A stretch of DNA of 64,000 nucleotides from Larkinella sp. C7. GTDB lineage: Bacteria; Bacteroidota; Bacteroidia; Cytophagales; Spirosomataceae. Positions 1 through 8,218 of the stretch are shown piece after piece. A program made the position numbers and the translations under genes. Under the pieces are notes generated by a model. It worked only from the letters and a program-made list of their open reading frames with translations. It searched no databases and was not told where the DNA came from. Where the stretch lies: contig NZ_VBSL01000006.1 in assembly GCF_006149005.1 (NCBI RefSeq), positions 248,001 to 312,000 of the forward strand. Reading direction: 5' to 3'. How positions within the stretch are numbered: position 1 is the first letter of the stretch; each line of letters begins with the position of its first letter.

Positions 1-416
1 GAGATTTGCAGAAAGTTCAGGTCGAAGATGATGTGGTCTTCACTGAATTGGGGCAACAGATAGGCGGTGAATTTGGCAAACGCCACGCCTACGGCGGCAA
101 TGGTGGCGGTATGAATGACGGTGAAGAAACTCCAGCCGTATAGGAAACTGATGAGGGGATTATAGGCTTCTTTCAGGTATACATATTGCCCGCCCGCTTT
201 CGGATACATGGCGCTCAATTCGCCGTAACTGAGGGCCGCCGTCAGGGTCATGAAACCGGTGATCAGCCAGACGGCCATCAGCCAGCCCGCGCTGCCGGTG
301 TTGCGGGTAATGTCGGCACTGACAATAAAAATACCGGAACCGATCATGCTGCCGGCCACCAGCATCGTGGCATCGATTAATCGCAGGGAAGGCTTGAAGG
401 CCGAATGTTCTTGCAT
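1..416 (-). CDS. Amino-acid permease (APC family), N-terminal part, cut by window edge
   Basis: The frame starts at the ATG on the minus strand at 416 and stays open to base 1, so only about 138 N-terminal residues are visible. The product begins MQEHSAFKPSLRLIDATMLV and continues with GSMIGSGIFIVSAD, the glycine-rich unwound part of transmembrane helix 1 that binds the substrate amino group in APC permeases. Further hydrophobic helices follow, with a GQYVYLKEAYNP stretch typical of the region between helices 2 and 3. It is an inner-membrane transporter; the substrate cannot be told. It diverges from the RicT-like gene across a 474-base gap. Family confident, substrate unknown. Confidence 0.85.
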   Translation of the reverse strand, partial: MQEHSAFKPSLRLIDATMLVAGSMIGSGIFIVSADITRNTGSAGWLMAVWLITGFMTLTAALSYGELSAMYPKAGGQYVYLKEAYNPLISFLYGWSFFTVIHTATIAAVGVAFAKFTAYLLPQFSEDHIIFDLNFLQI

Positions 417-768
417 AAAAGAAAAGCGGGAAAACGGTGTCGACGCCGGGTAAAGTGGATGTCTTAACTATTTATCCAAAGGTAAGTGGCCTGTAACCGC
501 CAAATACCTCCGGTTTTAGTCAATCCTAAACATATTTTAACCGTTTTCATGTGATCATGGATGGGGTTTCTGCCCAACCTGCCCGGAGTCGTTGGGTTCA
601 TGCAACCGTTTATGCCTTTTTTTATTAATTTAGGGTATAATTTTGAGGTTGACCGGCCCATGAACGGCGTGAACCGGTTGAGTACAGTGTTCACCGCCCA
701 ATTTGGATCTATATAAAATGTGATCCGGATGAAGGCACAAAAAGAAGCGGGGCCGCCCGCACGATCAC
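417..768. other. Intergenic region between divergent genes, no gene supported
   Basis: Together with the inverted repeat at 769-873 this fills the 474 bases between the permease and the RicT-like gene. A 76-codon minus-strand frame (464-694) has no recognisable domain, an atypical composition and no family resemblance, so I do not call it. Promoters for both flanking genes should lie here, but I cannot place them with confidence. Confidence 0.5.
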
Positions 769-873
769 GAGTTGAGGGTTAAGAGTGAAGAGTGAAGAGT
801 GAAGAGTTAAACGGAGCGCGATAGCCTTATTTTAACTCTTAATTTTCAACTCTTAACTCTTAACCCCTAACTC
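769..873. repeat. Long inverted repeat IR-A with period-7 arms
   Basis: The arms are 769-811 and 831-873, 43 bases each with about 35 matching, around a 19-base loop. Inside the left arm the word AAGAGT recurs at exact 7-base steps (arm positions 13, 20, 27, 34). The right arm is built from TTAACTCT-type words that pair with it. The repeat ends 17 bases before the ATG of the RicT-like gene. It is the only one of the six strong inverted repeats that is not downstream of a gene. Confidence 0.85.
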
Positions 874-890
874 TTAACTATATAAGGGTT

Positions 891-2102
891 ATGGGATGCA
901 AATCATGTACGACCGGCGGTTGTGGGACCAAAACCGCGACCGGAGCCGTGGGCGGATGCAAGAATAATGGGGCCTGTGGCACCGGCGGTTGCAATAAAAT
1001 GAATGTGTTCGACTGGTTGAGCAACATGGAGACGCCCTCCACACGCCGGTACGATGCAGCCGTAGAAGTAAAGTTTAAGGGTGGCCGGAAGGAATACTAC
1101 CGAAACCCGCACCAGATCGATCTGACGACGGGTGACTACGTTGTCTGTGAAATGCAGACGGGCTACCACATCGGCTGCGTGTCGCTCCAGGGGGAACTGG
1201 TTCGCTTGCAGATGTTGAAGAAAAACATCCCGTTTTCCGACGACCTGAAAGTGATTCACCGCGTGGCTTCGCAGAAAGACCTCGAAAAACACGAGCAGGC
1301 CATCGCCCGCGATCTGACGACGATGTACCGCACCCGCGAGGTGGTGAAGGAACTGAAGCTGAACATGAAACTGTCCGACGTTGAATACCAGTCGGATAAC
1401 ACGAAGGCGACGTTTTATTACTCGTCCGACGAGCGTGTCGATTTCCGGGAACTGATCAAGATTCTGGCCGCCGAATTCAAAATTCGGGTCGAAATGCGGC
1501 AGATCAGCCTGCGGCAGGAAGCCGGGCGACTGGGCGGTATTGGCTCCTGCGGCCGCGAATTGTGCTGCTCCACCTGGCTGACCGATTTCAAAAACATTAC
1601 GACCTCGGCGGCTCGCTATCAGAATTTGTCGCTGAATCCCAGCAAGTTATCGGGGCAGTGTGGCCGTTTGAAGTGCTGCCTGAACTACGAACTCGAAACG
1701 TACGTGGATGCGTTGCGCGATATTCCGCAGGTGGAAAAACCGCTGGAAACCCAGAAAGGCCGGGCGTCGCTCCAGAAAACCGACATTTTCCGGCGGATCA
1801 TGTGGTTTGGCTACAGCACCGAAAGCACTTGGTATCCGCTGCCCATCGCGCGCGTCATGGAGATTCAGGAACTGAACAAAAAGGGCATTATTCCCGAATC
1901 GTTCGACCTGCTGGAGCCGATGGCCGAGCGGAAAGAAACCGCCAAAGGGTTGAACTCCCTCAACAGCGATCTGGAGAAACTGGACAAAAAATTCAGCGAC
2001 CGCAGCGATCGGAAGAAAAAACGGAAGAAGAAAAAACCGTCATCCGGTGGTGGTGGTGAGCCGTCGGCTTCGAACGCCCGCCCGGAGAACGGAAAAGCTT
2101 AA
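891..2102 (+). CDS. ricT: PSP1-domain protein, RicT/YaaT-like
   Basis: 403 residues. The N-terminus is unusual: six cysteines in the first 34 residues within Gly/Thr-rich sequence (CKSC, GGCG, GGC, GAC, GGC). The middle is a PSP1 domain with the conserved cysteine clusters CGRELCCSTWL and QCGRLKCCLNYEL. The C-terminus is very lysine-rich (KKKRKKKKPSS). In Bacillus, RicT belongs to an Fe-S-containing complex that acts with RNase Y on mRNA processing. Bacteroidota homologues share the PSP1 core, but their role is not established, so that function is inference. The ATG at 891 lies just after an inverted repeat, and a strong terminator follows the stop. Confidence 0.85.
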   Translation: MGCKSCTTGGCGTKTATGAVGGCKNNGACGTGGCNKMNVFDWLSNMETPSTRRYDAAVEVKFKGGRKEYYRNPHQIDLTTGDYVVCEMQTGYHIGCVSLQGELVRLQMLKKNIPFSDDLKVIHRVASQKDLEKHEQAIARDLTTMYRTREVVKELKLNMKLSDVEYQSDNTKATFYYSSDERVDFRELIKILAAEFKIRVEMRQISLRQEAGRLGGIGSCGRELCCSTWLTDFKNITTSAARYQNLSLNPSKLSGQCGRLKCCLNYELETYVDALRDIPQVEKPLETQKGRASLQKTDIFRRIMWFGYSTESTWYPLPIARVMEIQELNKKGIIPESFDLLEPMAERKETAKGLNSLNSDLEKLDKKFSDRSDRKKKRKKKKPSSGGGGEPSASNARPENGKA

Positions 2103-2105
2103 CAA

Positions 2106-2135
2106 TGAAAAAACCGGTCGGAAGGCCGGTTTTTC
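2106..2135 (+). terminator. Rho-independent terminator after the RicT-like gene
   Basis: A stem of tgaaaaaaccgg and ccggtttttca with a short loop, ending in T-rich sequence, begins 3 bases after the stop codon. The A-rich left side makes it bidirectional, so it may also end the minus-strand Dabb gene that stops at 2154. Confidence 0.85.
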
Positions 2136-2153
2136 ATTTTCCCAAGATGGGTT

Positions 2154-2453
2154 TTATTCTACCGCATCATACACCAGAACCTTGCTCCAGTACCGTGCGC
2201 AGGTTTCCACAAATTTCAGGTGGATGGGATCTTCCTGATACGCATCGTGGGCCGCTTGATCACTGAAAATATAGGTCAGTGACCAGTCGTAGGAATGATC
2301 GATGACGGGCCGACGCGTATCGGCGGGTTTGCCAATGTACAGCGCTTCAAAATGCGTAATGCCTTTGAGCGTTTCAAGGCCGGCGCGGAGCGCCTGGCGG
2401 TCGTCGTTGCTTTCGGGGTTCGTGAGCCAGAAATATACGGTATGAACAAACAT
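2154..2453 (-). CDS. Dabb (stress-responsive alpha/beta barrel) domain protein
   Basis: 99 residues, full length for a single Dabb domain. It begins MFVHTVYFWLTNPESNDD, the usual first strand (hhHhVxFxL), and contains the HSYDWSLTYIFSD and YQEDPIHLKFVE segments typical of the ferredoxin-like dimeric barrel. Family members form dimers, and some are enzymes of polyketide or aromatic metabolism. No active site can be assigned here. It lies downstream of the pseudouridine synthase on the same strand with a 64-base gap, so co-transcription is possible. Confidence 0.85.
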   Translation of the reverse strand: MFVHTVYFWLTNPESNDDRQALRAGLETLKGITHFEALYIGKPADTRRPVIDHSYDWSLTYIFSDQAAHDAYQEDPIHLKFVETCARYWSKVLVYDAVE

Positions 2454-2517
2454 GCTTGTTTTTTCGACCGGTTCGCCGGTACGGTTTTAGGAGTTAACGC
2501 TACATTGAGCCTGAAAA

Positions 2518-3237
2518 CTAACTATTTTTCTCCAACTGCTTTACCAATACTTCGAAATCTTTCGGATAGGGCGCTTCAAAAATCGTTCGTTCACCATCCA
2601 GCAGCGTAAACGTCAGCGAGCGGGCGTGCAGGGCCACGCGCTGAATGAGCGACTGTTCTTCGGTATCTTTTTTCAGGTTGAATTTCCGCTTCAGATCCGA
2701 CAGAAAAACCGGTTTTCCACCATACGTCGGATCATTGGCAATGGGGGCTTTCAAACACATCAGGTGAACCCGAATCTGGTGCATCCGGCCAGTAATCGGC
2801 AGACACTCCATCAGCGTATGCATCCGGTATACTTTCAGCGTATTGAAAATGGTTTCGGCCTCTTTCCCTTTTTGCCGGTCTATTTTCACCGCCGTTCCGT
2901 CTTTGATGGGCGAAATGGGCAGATACACCGAAATACCTTCGAAATCGTGAATACCGTCCACAACGGCGTGGTAGCGTTTGGTTACTTCCCGGTGTTCGAA
3001 CTGCATGGCCAGATGGCGGTAGGCCGCTGGGTTTTTGGCAATCGCCAGAATGCCCGACGTGCCTTTGTCCAGGCGGTGGCCGAGCTGGGCGTCGGGGTGG
3101 TAGGCTTTGGCTAAGCGCAGGATACTCTGCGACTTATCGGCATTCCGTTCGTCGAGCGAAGCGATATTCGCCGGTTTATTGATTAAAATATAGTCGTCGT
3201 TCTCGAAAACAATCAGATCTTCAAAATTCAGTTTCAT
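2518..3237 (-). CDS. RluA-family pseudouridine synthase
   Basis: 239 residues. The catalytic motif HRLDKGTSG places the nucleophilic Asp at about residue 57. KRYHAVVDG and the C-terminal GRMHQIRVHL motif complete the RluA fold. There is no N-terminal S4 domain. The enzyme isomerises uridine to pseudouridine in rRNA or tRNA; the target site cannot be read from sequence. The ATG at 3237 is only 4 bases after a promoter-like ACCTTTG, so the message may be leaderless. Confidence 0.93.
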   Translation of the reverse strand: MKLNFEDLIVFENDDYILINKPANIASLDERNADKSQSILRLAKAYHPDAQLGHRLDKGTSGILAIAKNPAAYRHLAMQFEHREVTKRYHAVVDGIHDFEGISVYLPISPIKDGTAVKIDRQKGKEAETIFNTLKVYRMHTLMECLPITGRMHQIRVHLMCLKAPIANDPTYGGKPVFLSDLKRKFNLKKDTEEQSLIQRVALHARSLTFTLLDGERTIFEAPYPKDFEVLVKQLEKNS

Positions 3238-3240
3238 AGT

Positions 3241-3249
3241 ACAAAGGTC
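3241..3249 (-). promoter_or_regulatory. -7-like element ACCTTTG just upstream of the RluA-type gene
   Basis: The minus strand reads GACCTTTGT, close to the Bacteroidota -7 consensus TAnnTTTG. Its G lies 4 bases before the ATG. The same ACCTTTG word lies upstream of other minus-strand genes here (8155, 31368, 31731, 59362). This is pattern matching only. Confidence 0.35.
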
Positions 3250-3475
3250 CTGAACAACAGAATGCTATCCAAGCCAAAAAGATTCCCTGTCGAAAAACCG
3301 GGTGAATGGCAGTGTTATTTCGGGTACAATCAACAGCGATTGGACACCGTTCTTCGGCCACAATCCGATAACTTTGTCGTACAATAACCGGATCAGGTGT
3401 TGATCCAGCTCCCGGTTTTCCCCCGATTTCAACCGGCGGGCGGGCTACATTAAAATTTGACCAATCCGTTTTCCA

Positions 3476-4027
3476 ATGTCGTACTGCACCGCCATCAATT
3501 TCATGACCGCCGACCGAAAGGCGCTCCACAAAGCCTACCACGACCATCTCTACGGTTTTCCGATCCATGATGACGACGAGCTGTTTTGCCGGCTGGTGCT
3601 GGAAATCAATCAGGCCGGTTTGAGTTGGGAAACGATCCTGAAAAAGGAAGCCGGTTTTCGAAGGGCGTACGACAATTTCGACATTCAGAAAGTTGCAGCT
3701 TACACCGACGCCGACCGCGAACGACTCCTGGCCGATGAAGGCATCATCCGCAACCGGCTGAAAGTCAATGCCGCCATCGAAAACGCCAAAACCATCCTGG
3801 AACTGCAGAAAGAACACGGTTCGTTTGAAAACTGGCTGGAACTTCACCATCCCAAAACCAGGGAAGAATGGGTGAAGCTGTTCAAAAAAACGTTTCGCTT
3901 TACCGGCGGGGAAATCGTGAACGAATTCCTGATGAGCATCGGCTATCTGCCCGGCGCCCATGCGGCCGACTGTCCGGTATTTGAAAAAGTGTTGGAAAAC
4001 AAGCCGTTATGGGCCGTGGGGCGTTAA
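3476..4027 (+). CDS. tag: DNA-3-methyladenine glycosylase I-like (Tag family)
   Basis: 183 residues. Family signatures in order are an N-terminal MSYC, YHDHLYGFPIHDDDELF, LEINQAGLSWETILKK (with the catalytic-pocket Glu and Trp), GIIRNRLKV and a C-terminal LPGAHAADC. The Cys/His residues at both ends match the zinc ligands of E. coli Tag. Tag excises 3-methyladenine from alkylated DNA. Two tryptophans that line the 3-methyladenine pocket in E. coli Tag (W6 and W21) are replaced here: CTA for CGW, and HDHLYG for HDNEWG. Substrate range may therefore differ. Its stop codon overlaps that of the convergent kinase gene. Confidence 0.85.
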   Translation: MSYCTAINFMTADRKALHKAYHDHLYGFPIHDDDELFCRLVLEINQAGLSWETILKKEAGFRRAYDNFDIQKVAAYTDADRERLLADEGIIRNRLKVNAAIENAKTILELQKEHGSFENWLELHHPKTREEWVKLFKKTFRFTGGEIVNEFLMSIGYLPGAHAADCPVFEKVLENKPLWAVGR

Positions 4028-5058
4028 TCGGCTTTGTCGAGTTTAAAGCTGAACACGGTGCCTTTATCCGGCTTGCTCATCACCGTGATTTTCGATTTGT
4101 GGGCGTTCAGAATGTGCTTCACAATGGCGAGTCCCAGTCCGGTGCCGCCCCGTTCTTTCGAGCGGCTTTTGTCGACGCGGTAAAACCGCTCGAAGATGCG
4201 GTTGAGGTGTTCGGGCGGAATGCCGGGGCCGTTGTCGCGCACCTGAATGATGTACTGCTTCTTTTCCTCCTCAAAACTGACCACCACCTTGCCGCCGTTG
4301 TTGCCGTATTTAATGGCGTTTTCGATCAGGTTGGTAAGTACCTGCGTGATGCGTTGCGGGTCGGCTTTGACCAGAATACCGCCGGGCTGGTCGGACTTGA
4401 TTTTTAAGGAAGCCTGCCGGGCCAGCGCGTTATTTTCCAGTTGCTCAAACACCTCCAGCGTAATCTGGTAAATATCCACCGGCTCAAAATGCATCTTCAC
4501 CTCGCCGGTTTCCAGTTGCGACAGCGCGACGAGGTCTTTCACCAGCGCATCCAGCCCGTCGAGGCTTTTGGCGGCTTTGGCCAGAAATTTATCCCGAACG
4601 GTTTCGTCGTCGATGGCCCCGTCGATGAGCGTGTGTACGAAGCCCTGTGCCGCAAAAATGGGCGTTTTCAATTCGTGAGAAACGTCGGCCAGAAACTCAC
4701 GCCGGAACTGTTCGAGTCGCCGGAGTTCCTCGATTTCCTTCTGTTTGCGGGCCACGTAGACAAAAATCTCGTCGTTCAGCTTCTTGAACGGATTGCTGTT
4801 TTTAACGATGGTAGTCCGGGAAATTGTGAAATCCTTGATGCGCAGTTTGTGGATGGTTTTGTAGAGTTTGTTGACCTCACGATACACCAGAATTTCGATG
4901 GCGTACAGAATCAGGAAAAACGAAACGATCAACGACGAAATCGCCACCACAAACAACATGCTGCGCGTGACGCCTTCCACAAACGTCAGAAATACGACCG
5001 TCAGGACCGAAATCAGACCGGCCAGCAGAAACGCAGCAATGCGGGGGCTAAGCGACAT
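4024..5058 (-). CDS. Sensor histidine kinase, PhoR-like
   Basis: 344 residues. Two N-terminal transmembrane helices (about 8-28 and 33-58) flank a very short periplasmic loop, followed by a linker, a HisKA domain (FLADVSHELKTP, phosphoacceptor His128) and a HATPase_c domain with N (NLIENAIKYG), G1 (DNGPGIP), F (FERFYRVDKSR) and G2 (GTGLGLAIVK) boxes. The tiny sensor loop suggests that it senses the membrane or a partner protein. It follows its response regulator by 17 bases on the same strand, forming an operon. A phosphate-starvation role is plausible by similarity to PhoR but not shown. Confidence 0.93.
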   Translation of the reverse strand: MSLSPRIAAFLLAGLISVLTVVFLTFVEGVTRSMLFVVAISSLIVSFFLILYAIEILVYREVNKLYKTIHKLRIKDFTISRTTIVKNSNPFKKLNDEIFVYVARKQKEIEELRRLEQFRREFLADVSHELKTPIFAAQGFVHTLIDGAIDDETVRDKFLAKAAKSLDGLDALVKDLVALSQLETGEVKMHFEPVDIYQITLEVFEQLENNALARQASLKIKSDQPGGILVKADPQRITQVLTNLIENAIKYGNNGGKVVVSFEEEKKQYIIQVRDNGPGIPPEHLNRIFERFYRVDKSRSKERGGTGLGLAIVKHILNAHKSKITVMSKPDKGTVFSFKLDKAD

Positions 5059-5075
5059 GAAGTAAAGATAATCGC

Positions 5076-5780
5076 TTAACCTTCATCATTGAACATGTAC
5101 CCGACGCCTTTCAGGGTTTTGATGTAGGTTTCGCCGATTTTTTCCCGCAGTTTCCGGATGTGTACATCGACAGTGCGTTCGAGGACGTAGATATCGACTC
5201 CCCAGATTTTTTGCAGCAACTCTTCCCGGCCAAATACTTTGTTGGGCGACAGCGCAAGGAAAAACAGCAGTTCGAACTCTTTTTTGGGCAGCACGACGGT
5301 TTTGTCGCCGGTCGTCACGGTGTAGTTCAGGCGGTTGATGACCAGCCCGCCGATTTCGATTTTCTCGCCCGGATCGGCTTTCTGGGCTTCGCGCCGGAAG
5401 AGGGCGTTGATGCGGCTCATCAGCGCGCGTGGTTTGATGGGCTTCGTAATGTAGTCGTCGGCCCCGATTTCAAAGGCGGCTACTTCCGAATATTCCTCGG
5501 AGCGGGCGGTTAAATAAAGAATAAACGTTTGGCGCAGATCAGGCAAATTGCGGAGTTGGCGACCGGTTTCGATGCCGTCGAGTTGCGGCATCATGATATC
5601 GAGCAACACCAGTTCGGGAACAAACGAGCGGGCGGTATCGAGGGCTTTTCGGCCATCGGGCGCGGTGCGGACGTCGTACCCTTCTTTCTCCAGATTGTAT
5701 TGCAACAGCTCGACAATGTCGGGGTCGTCGTCGACCACCAGCACACGGTGGAGTTGTTGGGAATTCTTCGTGGCACTCAT
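5076..5780 (-). CDS. Response regulator, OmpR/PhoB-like
   Basis: 234 residues. The receiver domain has the acidic pair in VLVVDDDPD, phosphoacceptor Asp61 in LVLLDIMMP, and Lys in ITKPIKPRAL. It is followed by an OmpR-type winged helix ending ERTVDVHIRKLREKIG and IKTLKGVGYMF. It is the first gene of a two-gene operon with the sensor kinase. Upstream at 5843-5871 are three TTAAC direct repeats at 11-12 base steps, which look like a PhoP/PhoB-type operator, so autoregulation is possible. Confidence 0.93.
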   Translation of the reverse strand: MSATKNSQQLHRVLVVDDDPDIVELLQYNLEKEGYDVRTAPDGRKALDTARSFVPELVLLDIMMPQLDGIETGRQLRNLPDLRQTFILYLTARSEEYSEVAAFEIGADDYITKPIKPRALMSRINALFRREAQKADPGEKIEIGGLVINRLNYTVTTGDKTVVLPKKEFELLFFLALSPNKVFGREELLQKIWGVDIYVLERTVDVHIRKLREKIGETYIKTLKGVGYMFNDEG

Positions 5781-5842
5781 TCTCAGGTTTGTTGGTGTAA
5801 TTTGGAATCGAAGGTACGCGCTGTGTCAGCAATTTTACGAAG

Positions 5843-5871
5843 TTAACTCTATTGTTAACAAAAACTTAACA
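5843..5871. promoter_or_regulatory. Pho-box-like direct repeats (TTAAC x3)
   Basis: TTAACT at 5843, TTAACA at 5855 and TTAACA at 5866 give steps of 12 and 11 bases. Bacillus PhoP binds TTAACA direct repeats with an 11-base period. The site lies 63-91 bases upstream of the PhoB-like gene and between it and the divergent GH43 gene. Similar pairs occur at 32641 and 40421. Function is inference. Confidence 0.4.
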
Positions 5872-6049
5872 CGAAATGGTGTTACCCCGCACAATACAAA
5901 GTAATTAAAAAATGGGCGGGTAAGTACACGGTCAAACCGGAAGGGATTCTTTGGTTCTTCCGTTTAAAACGACTAAAATAGTGATACATTTAGCGTGATA
6001 AATCGCTGAAAAGAAATGAAATAACCGATCATTATCAGACCGCAGCCCC

Positions 6050-7042
6050 ATGATTAAAAAAGCCGTATTGATCGTTGCCCTGCTTACCGTTCATCTGACT
6101 CCGGTTTTTTCGCAAAACCGGACACCTGTGCTCCGGCAGGATGTGCCGCTGGATTCCATTCGCCTGAGCGACCCGTTTATTCTGGCGGATAAAAACACAT
6201 CGACGTACTACATGACCGGTACGGGGGGCATGCTGTGGAAAAGCAAAGACCTGAAAAAATGGACCGGCCCTTTCAAAGTAACCCGGACGGACCCTGCCTC
6301 CTGGATGGGGCCGAACCCGATGATCTGGGCGGCCGAACTCCATCAGTACAAAGACAAATACTACTATTTTGCCACCTTCACCAACCGGGCGGTGAAAATC
6401 GATACGGTCGGCGAGAATATCATCGAGCGTCGTGCCAGTCATGTTCTGGTGAGCGATCAACCGGAAGGGCCTTACGTTCCGATGAAAGATCCAACCTATC
6501 TGCCTGCCGACAAGCCAACGTTGGATGGCACCTTGTGGGTGGAGAAGGACGGAAAACCGTATATGGTTTATTGTTATGAATGGCTGCAAAACCTGAATGG
6601 GACCATTGAAAAAATCGAACTGAAACCGGATTTAAGCGGGTCGATTGGCGAAGGAAAGCTGCTGTTTCGGGCCAGCGAAAGCCCCTGGAGTCGTGAGAAT
6701 GGCGGAACCGGCCCCAACAAAGTGACGGACGGGCCGTATCTATTCCGTACCGGAACCGGCAGGCTGGCCATGCTGTGGACGAGTTGGATCGGGGATGTCT
6801 ATACACAAGGCATTGCCTATTCGAAAAGCGGCACGCTGGATGGTCCCTGGCTTCACGAAAAAGAGCCCATCACCCCACCCAATTACGGTCACGGCATGTT
6901 GTTTCGGACCCTGAATGGCAACTGGTTGATGTCGCTTCACAGTCATAAAAGCACTAACGGTCGTACGCACCGGGTTCCGCATTTGTTCGAAGTAGACTTT
7001 TCGGGCGATAAACTGGTGGTCGGGAAGCCGTATTTGCCTTAG
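6050..7042 (+). CDS. Secreted glycoside hydrolase family 43-like protein
   Basis: 330 residues. A Sec signal peptide (MIKKAVLIVALLTVHLTPVF, cut after SQ) precedes a five-bladed beta-propeller of GH43/62/117 type. The likely catalytic base lies in RLSDPFILADK, with TLDGTLWVEKDGKPYMVY and CYEWLQ holding further acidic residues, then VTDGPYLFRT and HGMLFRTLNG. Related enzymes remove arabinose, xylose or galactose side chains. The substrate is unknown and the general-acid Glu assignment is uncertain. The gene stands alone with a strong terminator downstream, so it is not part of a sus operon here. Confidence 0.85.
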   Translation: MIKKAVLIVALLTVHLTPVFSQNRTPVLRQDVPLDSIRLSDPFILADKNTSTYYMTGTGGMLWKSKDLKKWTGPFKVTRTDPASWMGPNPMIWAAELHQYKDKYYYFATFTNRAVKIDTVGENIIERRASHVLVSDQPEGPYVPMKDPTYLPADKPTLDGTLWVEKDGKPYMVYCYEWLQNLNGTIEKIELKPDLSGSIGEGKLLFRASESPWSRENGGTGPNKVTDGPYLFRTGTGRLAMLWTSWIGDVYTQGIAYSKSGTLDGPWLHEKEPITPPNYGHGMLFRTLNGNWLMSLHSHKSTNGRTHRVPHLFEVDFSGDKLVVGKPYLP

Positions 7043-7073
7043 GGATGCGCTGGCATTTCCCCGTTTTTGGGAA

Positions 7074-7107
7074 GACCATAAGGCAAACCCTTTTTTGCCT
7101 TATGGTC
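7074..7107. terminator. Bidirectional terminator hairpin between convergent genes
   Basis: A perfect 14-base stem (GACCATAAGGCAAA with TTTGCCTTATGGTC) and a 6-base loop lie between the ends of the GH43 gene and the aldo/keto reductase gene. A and T tracts on both sides suit termination from either direction. Confidence 0.8.
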
Positions 7108-7162
7108 GGCTATTACCCTTGATATTTGATTTGGGCGATATCCTGCACCCGGAAAGAATCGT

Positions 7163-8155
7163 TTACCGATTCAGGGCATTCATAAATCGTTCCGGGTAGC
7201 GGGTACCTGAAACGATTCCGGCTGGCATGATCGCTTCAATGCTCTGCAAGTCTTCCCGGTTGAGTTGCACGTTTTCAGAGGCTATGTTTGCTTCCAGATA
7301 GTTGATCCGTTTGGTACCGGGGATGGTAATGATATCGTCACCCTGAGCCAGCACCCAGGCAATGGCTAACTGAGTGGGCGTACAGCCTTTTTCAGTGGCC
7401 AGCATTTTAATCTGTTCAACTAGCGCCAGGTTTTTGTAAAAATTCTCACCCTGGTAGCGGGGCATGTTGACCCGACTGTCCTTGAGATCATTGGGCGTTC
7501 TAATTTCCCCGCTTAGAAAGCCCCGGCTTAACGGGGCGTAGGCAACCAGCCCGATCCCCAATTTTCGAATGGTTGGCAGCACTTCGGCTTCTATATCGCG
7601 GCTCCAAAGCGAGTACTCGATCTGTAAGGCGGTGATGGGATGTACGGCAGCGGCCTTACGGATCGAATCGGGCGATGCTTCCGAGAGGCCGATGTAACGA
7701 ATCACCCCTTTTTGGACTAAGTCAGCCAGGGCACCGACCGTTTCCTCGATCGGAACCGTTGGATCTACCCGTCCCTGGGTGTAGAGATCGATGTAATCGG
7801 TTTTGAGACGGCGGAGACTGTAAAACACCGCGTTGCGAAGGTAATCAGGGTGGCCGCAGACCGGACCAGGTGTCATCGATCCGTCAGGTCCAGGAGTAAC
7901 CAACTGCCCCGTTTTTACCGATAGAAAAGCTTTTTCCCTTTTGTCTTTGATGGCCTGGGAAATGAGTTCCTCGTTGTGGCCCAGGCGGTAGTAATCGGCC
8001 GTATCCAAAAAGTTATGGCCCAGTTCGAGGGCTCTTTCGATGGTAGCGATCGATTCTTTTTCGTCGCTTGGTCCGTAAGCACCCGACATGCCCATACAGC
8101 CTAAACCGATTGCCGACACCAGCGGGCCATTTATTCCTAATCTTCTGTTCATCAT
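7163..8155 (-). CDS. Aldo/keto reductase with altered active site
   Basis: 330 residues from the ATG at 8155; a start 19 codons upstream is open but adds an unrelated tail. The (beta/alpha)8 barrel carries [18 protein letters not shown], the catalytic Asp and Tyr in NFLDTADYY, the Lys in LSVKTG, and a C-terminal NADPH-binding region ([14 protein letters not shown]). Close families read YIDLYYQHRVDP at the catalytic His; here it is [12 protein letters not shown], so Gly128 (codon 7772-7774) replaces that His. Reductase activity may be lowered or changed. An AraC regulator gene lies just upstream on the same strand, and the pair is probably co-regulated. Confidence 0.88.
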   Translation of the reverse strand: MMNRRLGINGPLVSAIGLGCMGMSGAYGPSDEKESIATIERALELGHNFLDTADYYRLGHNEELISQAIKDKREKAFLSVKTGQLVTPGPDGSMTPGPVCGHPDYLRNAVFYSLRRLKTDYIDLYTQGRVDPTVPIEETVGALADLVQKGVIRYIGLSEASPDSIRKAAAVHPITALQIEYSLWSRDIEAEVLPTIRKLGIGLVAYAPLSRGFLSGEIRTPNDLKDSRVNMPRYQGENFYKNLALVEQIKMLATEKGCTPTQLAIAWVLAQGDDIITIPGTKRINYLEANIASENVQLNREDLQSIEAIMPAGIVSGTRYPERFMNALNR

Positions 8156-8172
8156 TTTGCTTGTTAGTACGA

Positions 8173-8217
8173 GAACAAAGGTCTGGAGAACAGCAGGGAA
8201 TGAACTGGACAAAACGG
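8173..8217 (-). promoter_or_regulatory. Promoter-like region of the aldo/keto reductase gene
   Basis: On the minus strand a TTTTGTC word is followed after 24 bases by GACCTTTGTTC, ending about 20 bases before the ATG at 8155. The same two words, 36 bases apart, form the duplicated block upstream of the genes starting at 31368 and 31731. Pattern evidence only. Confidence 0.3.
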
Positions 8218-8218
8218 A

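Noticed and set aside
464-694. 76-codon minus-strand open frame
   Set aside because: Atypical composition, no domain, no conserved context; lies in a non-coding gap.
769-873. CRISPR-like or simple tandem array at the AAGAGT words
   Set aside because: Units are only 7 bases, have no spacers, and form two inverted arms; the same design recurs at other loci with other words.
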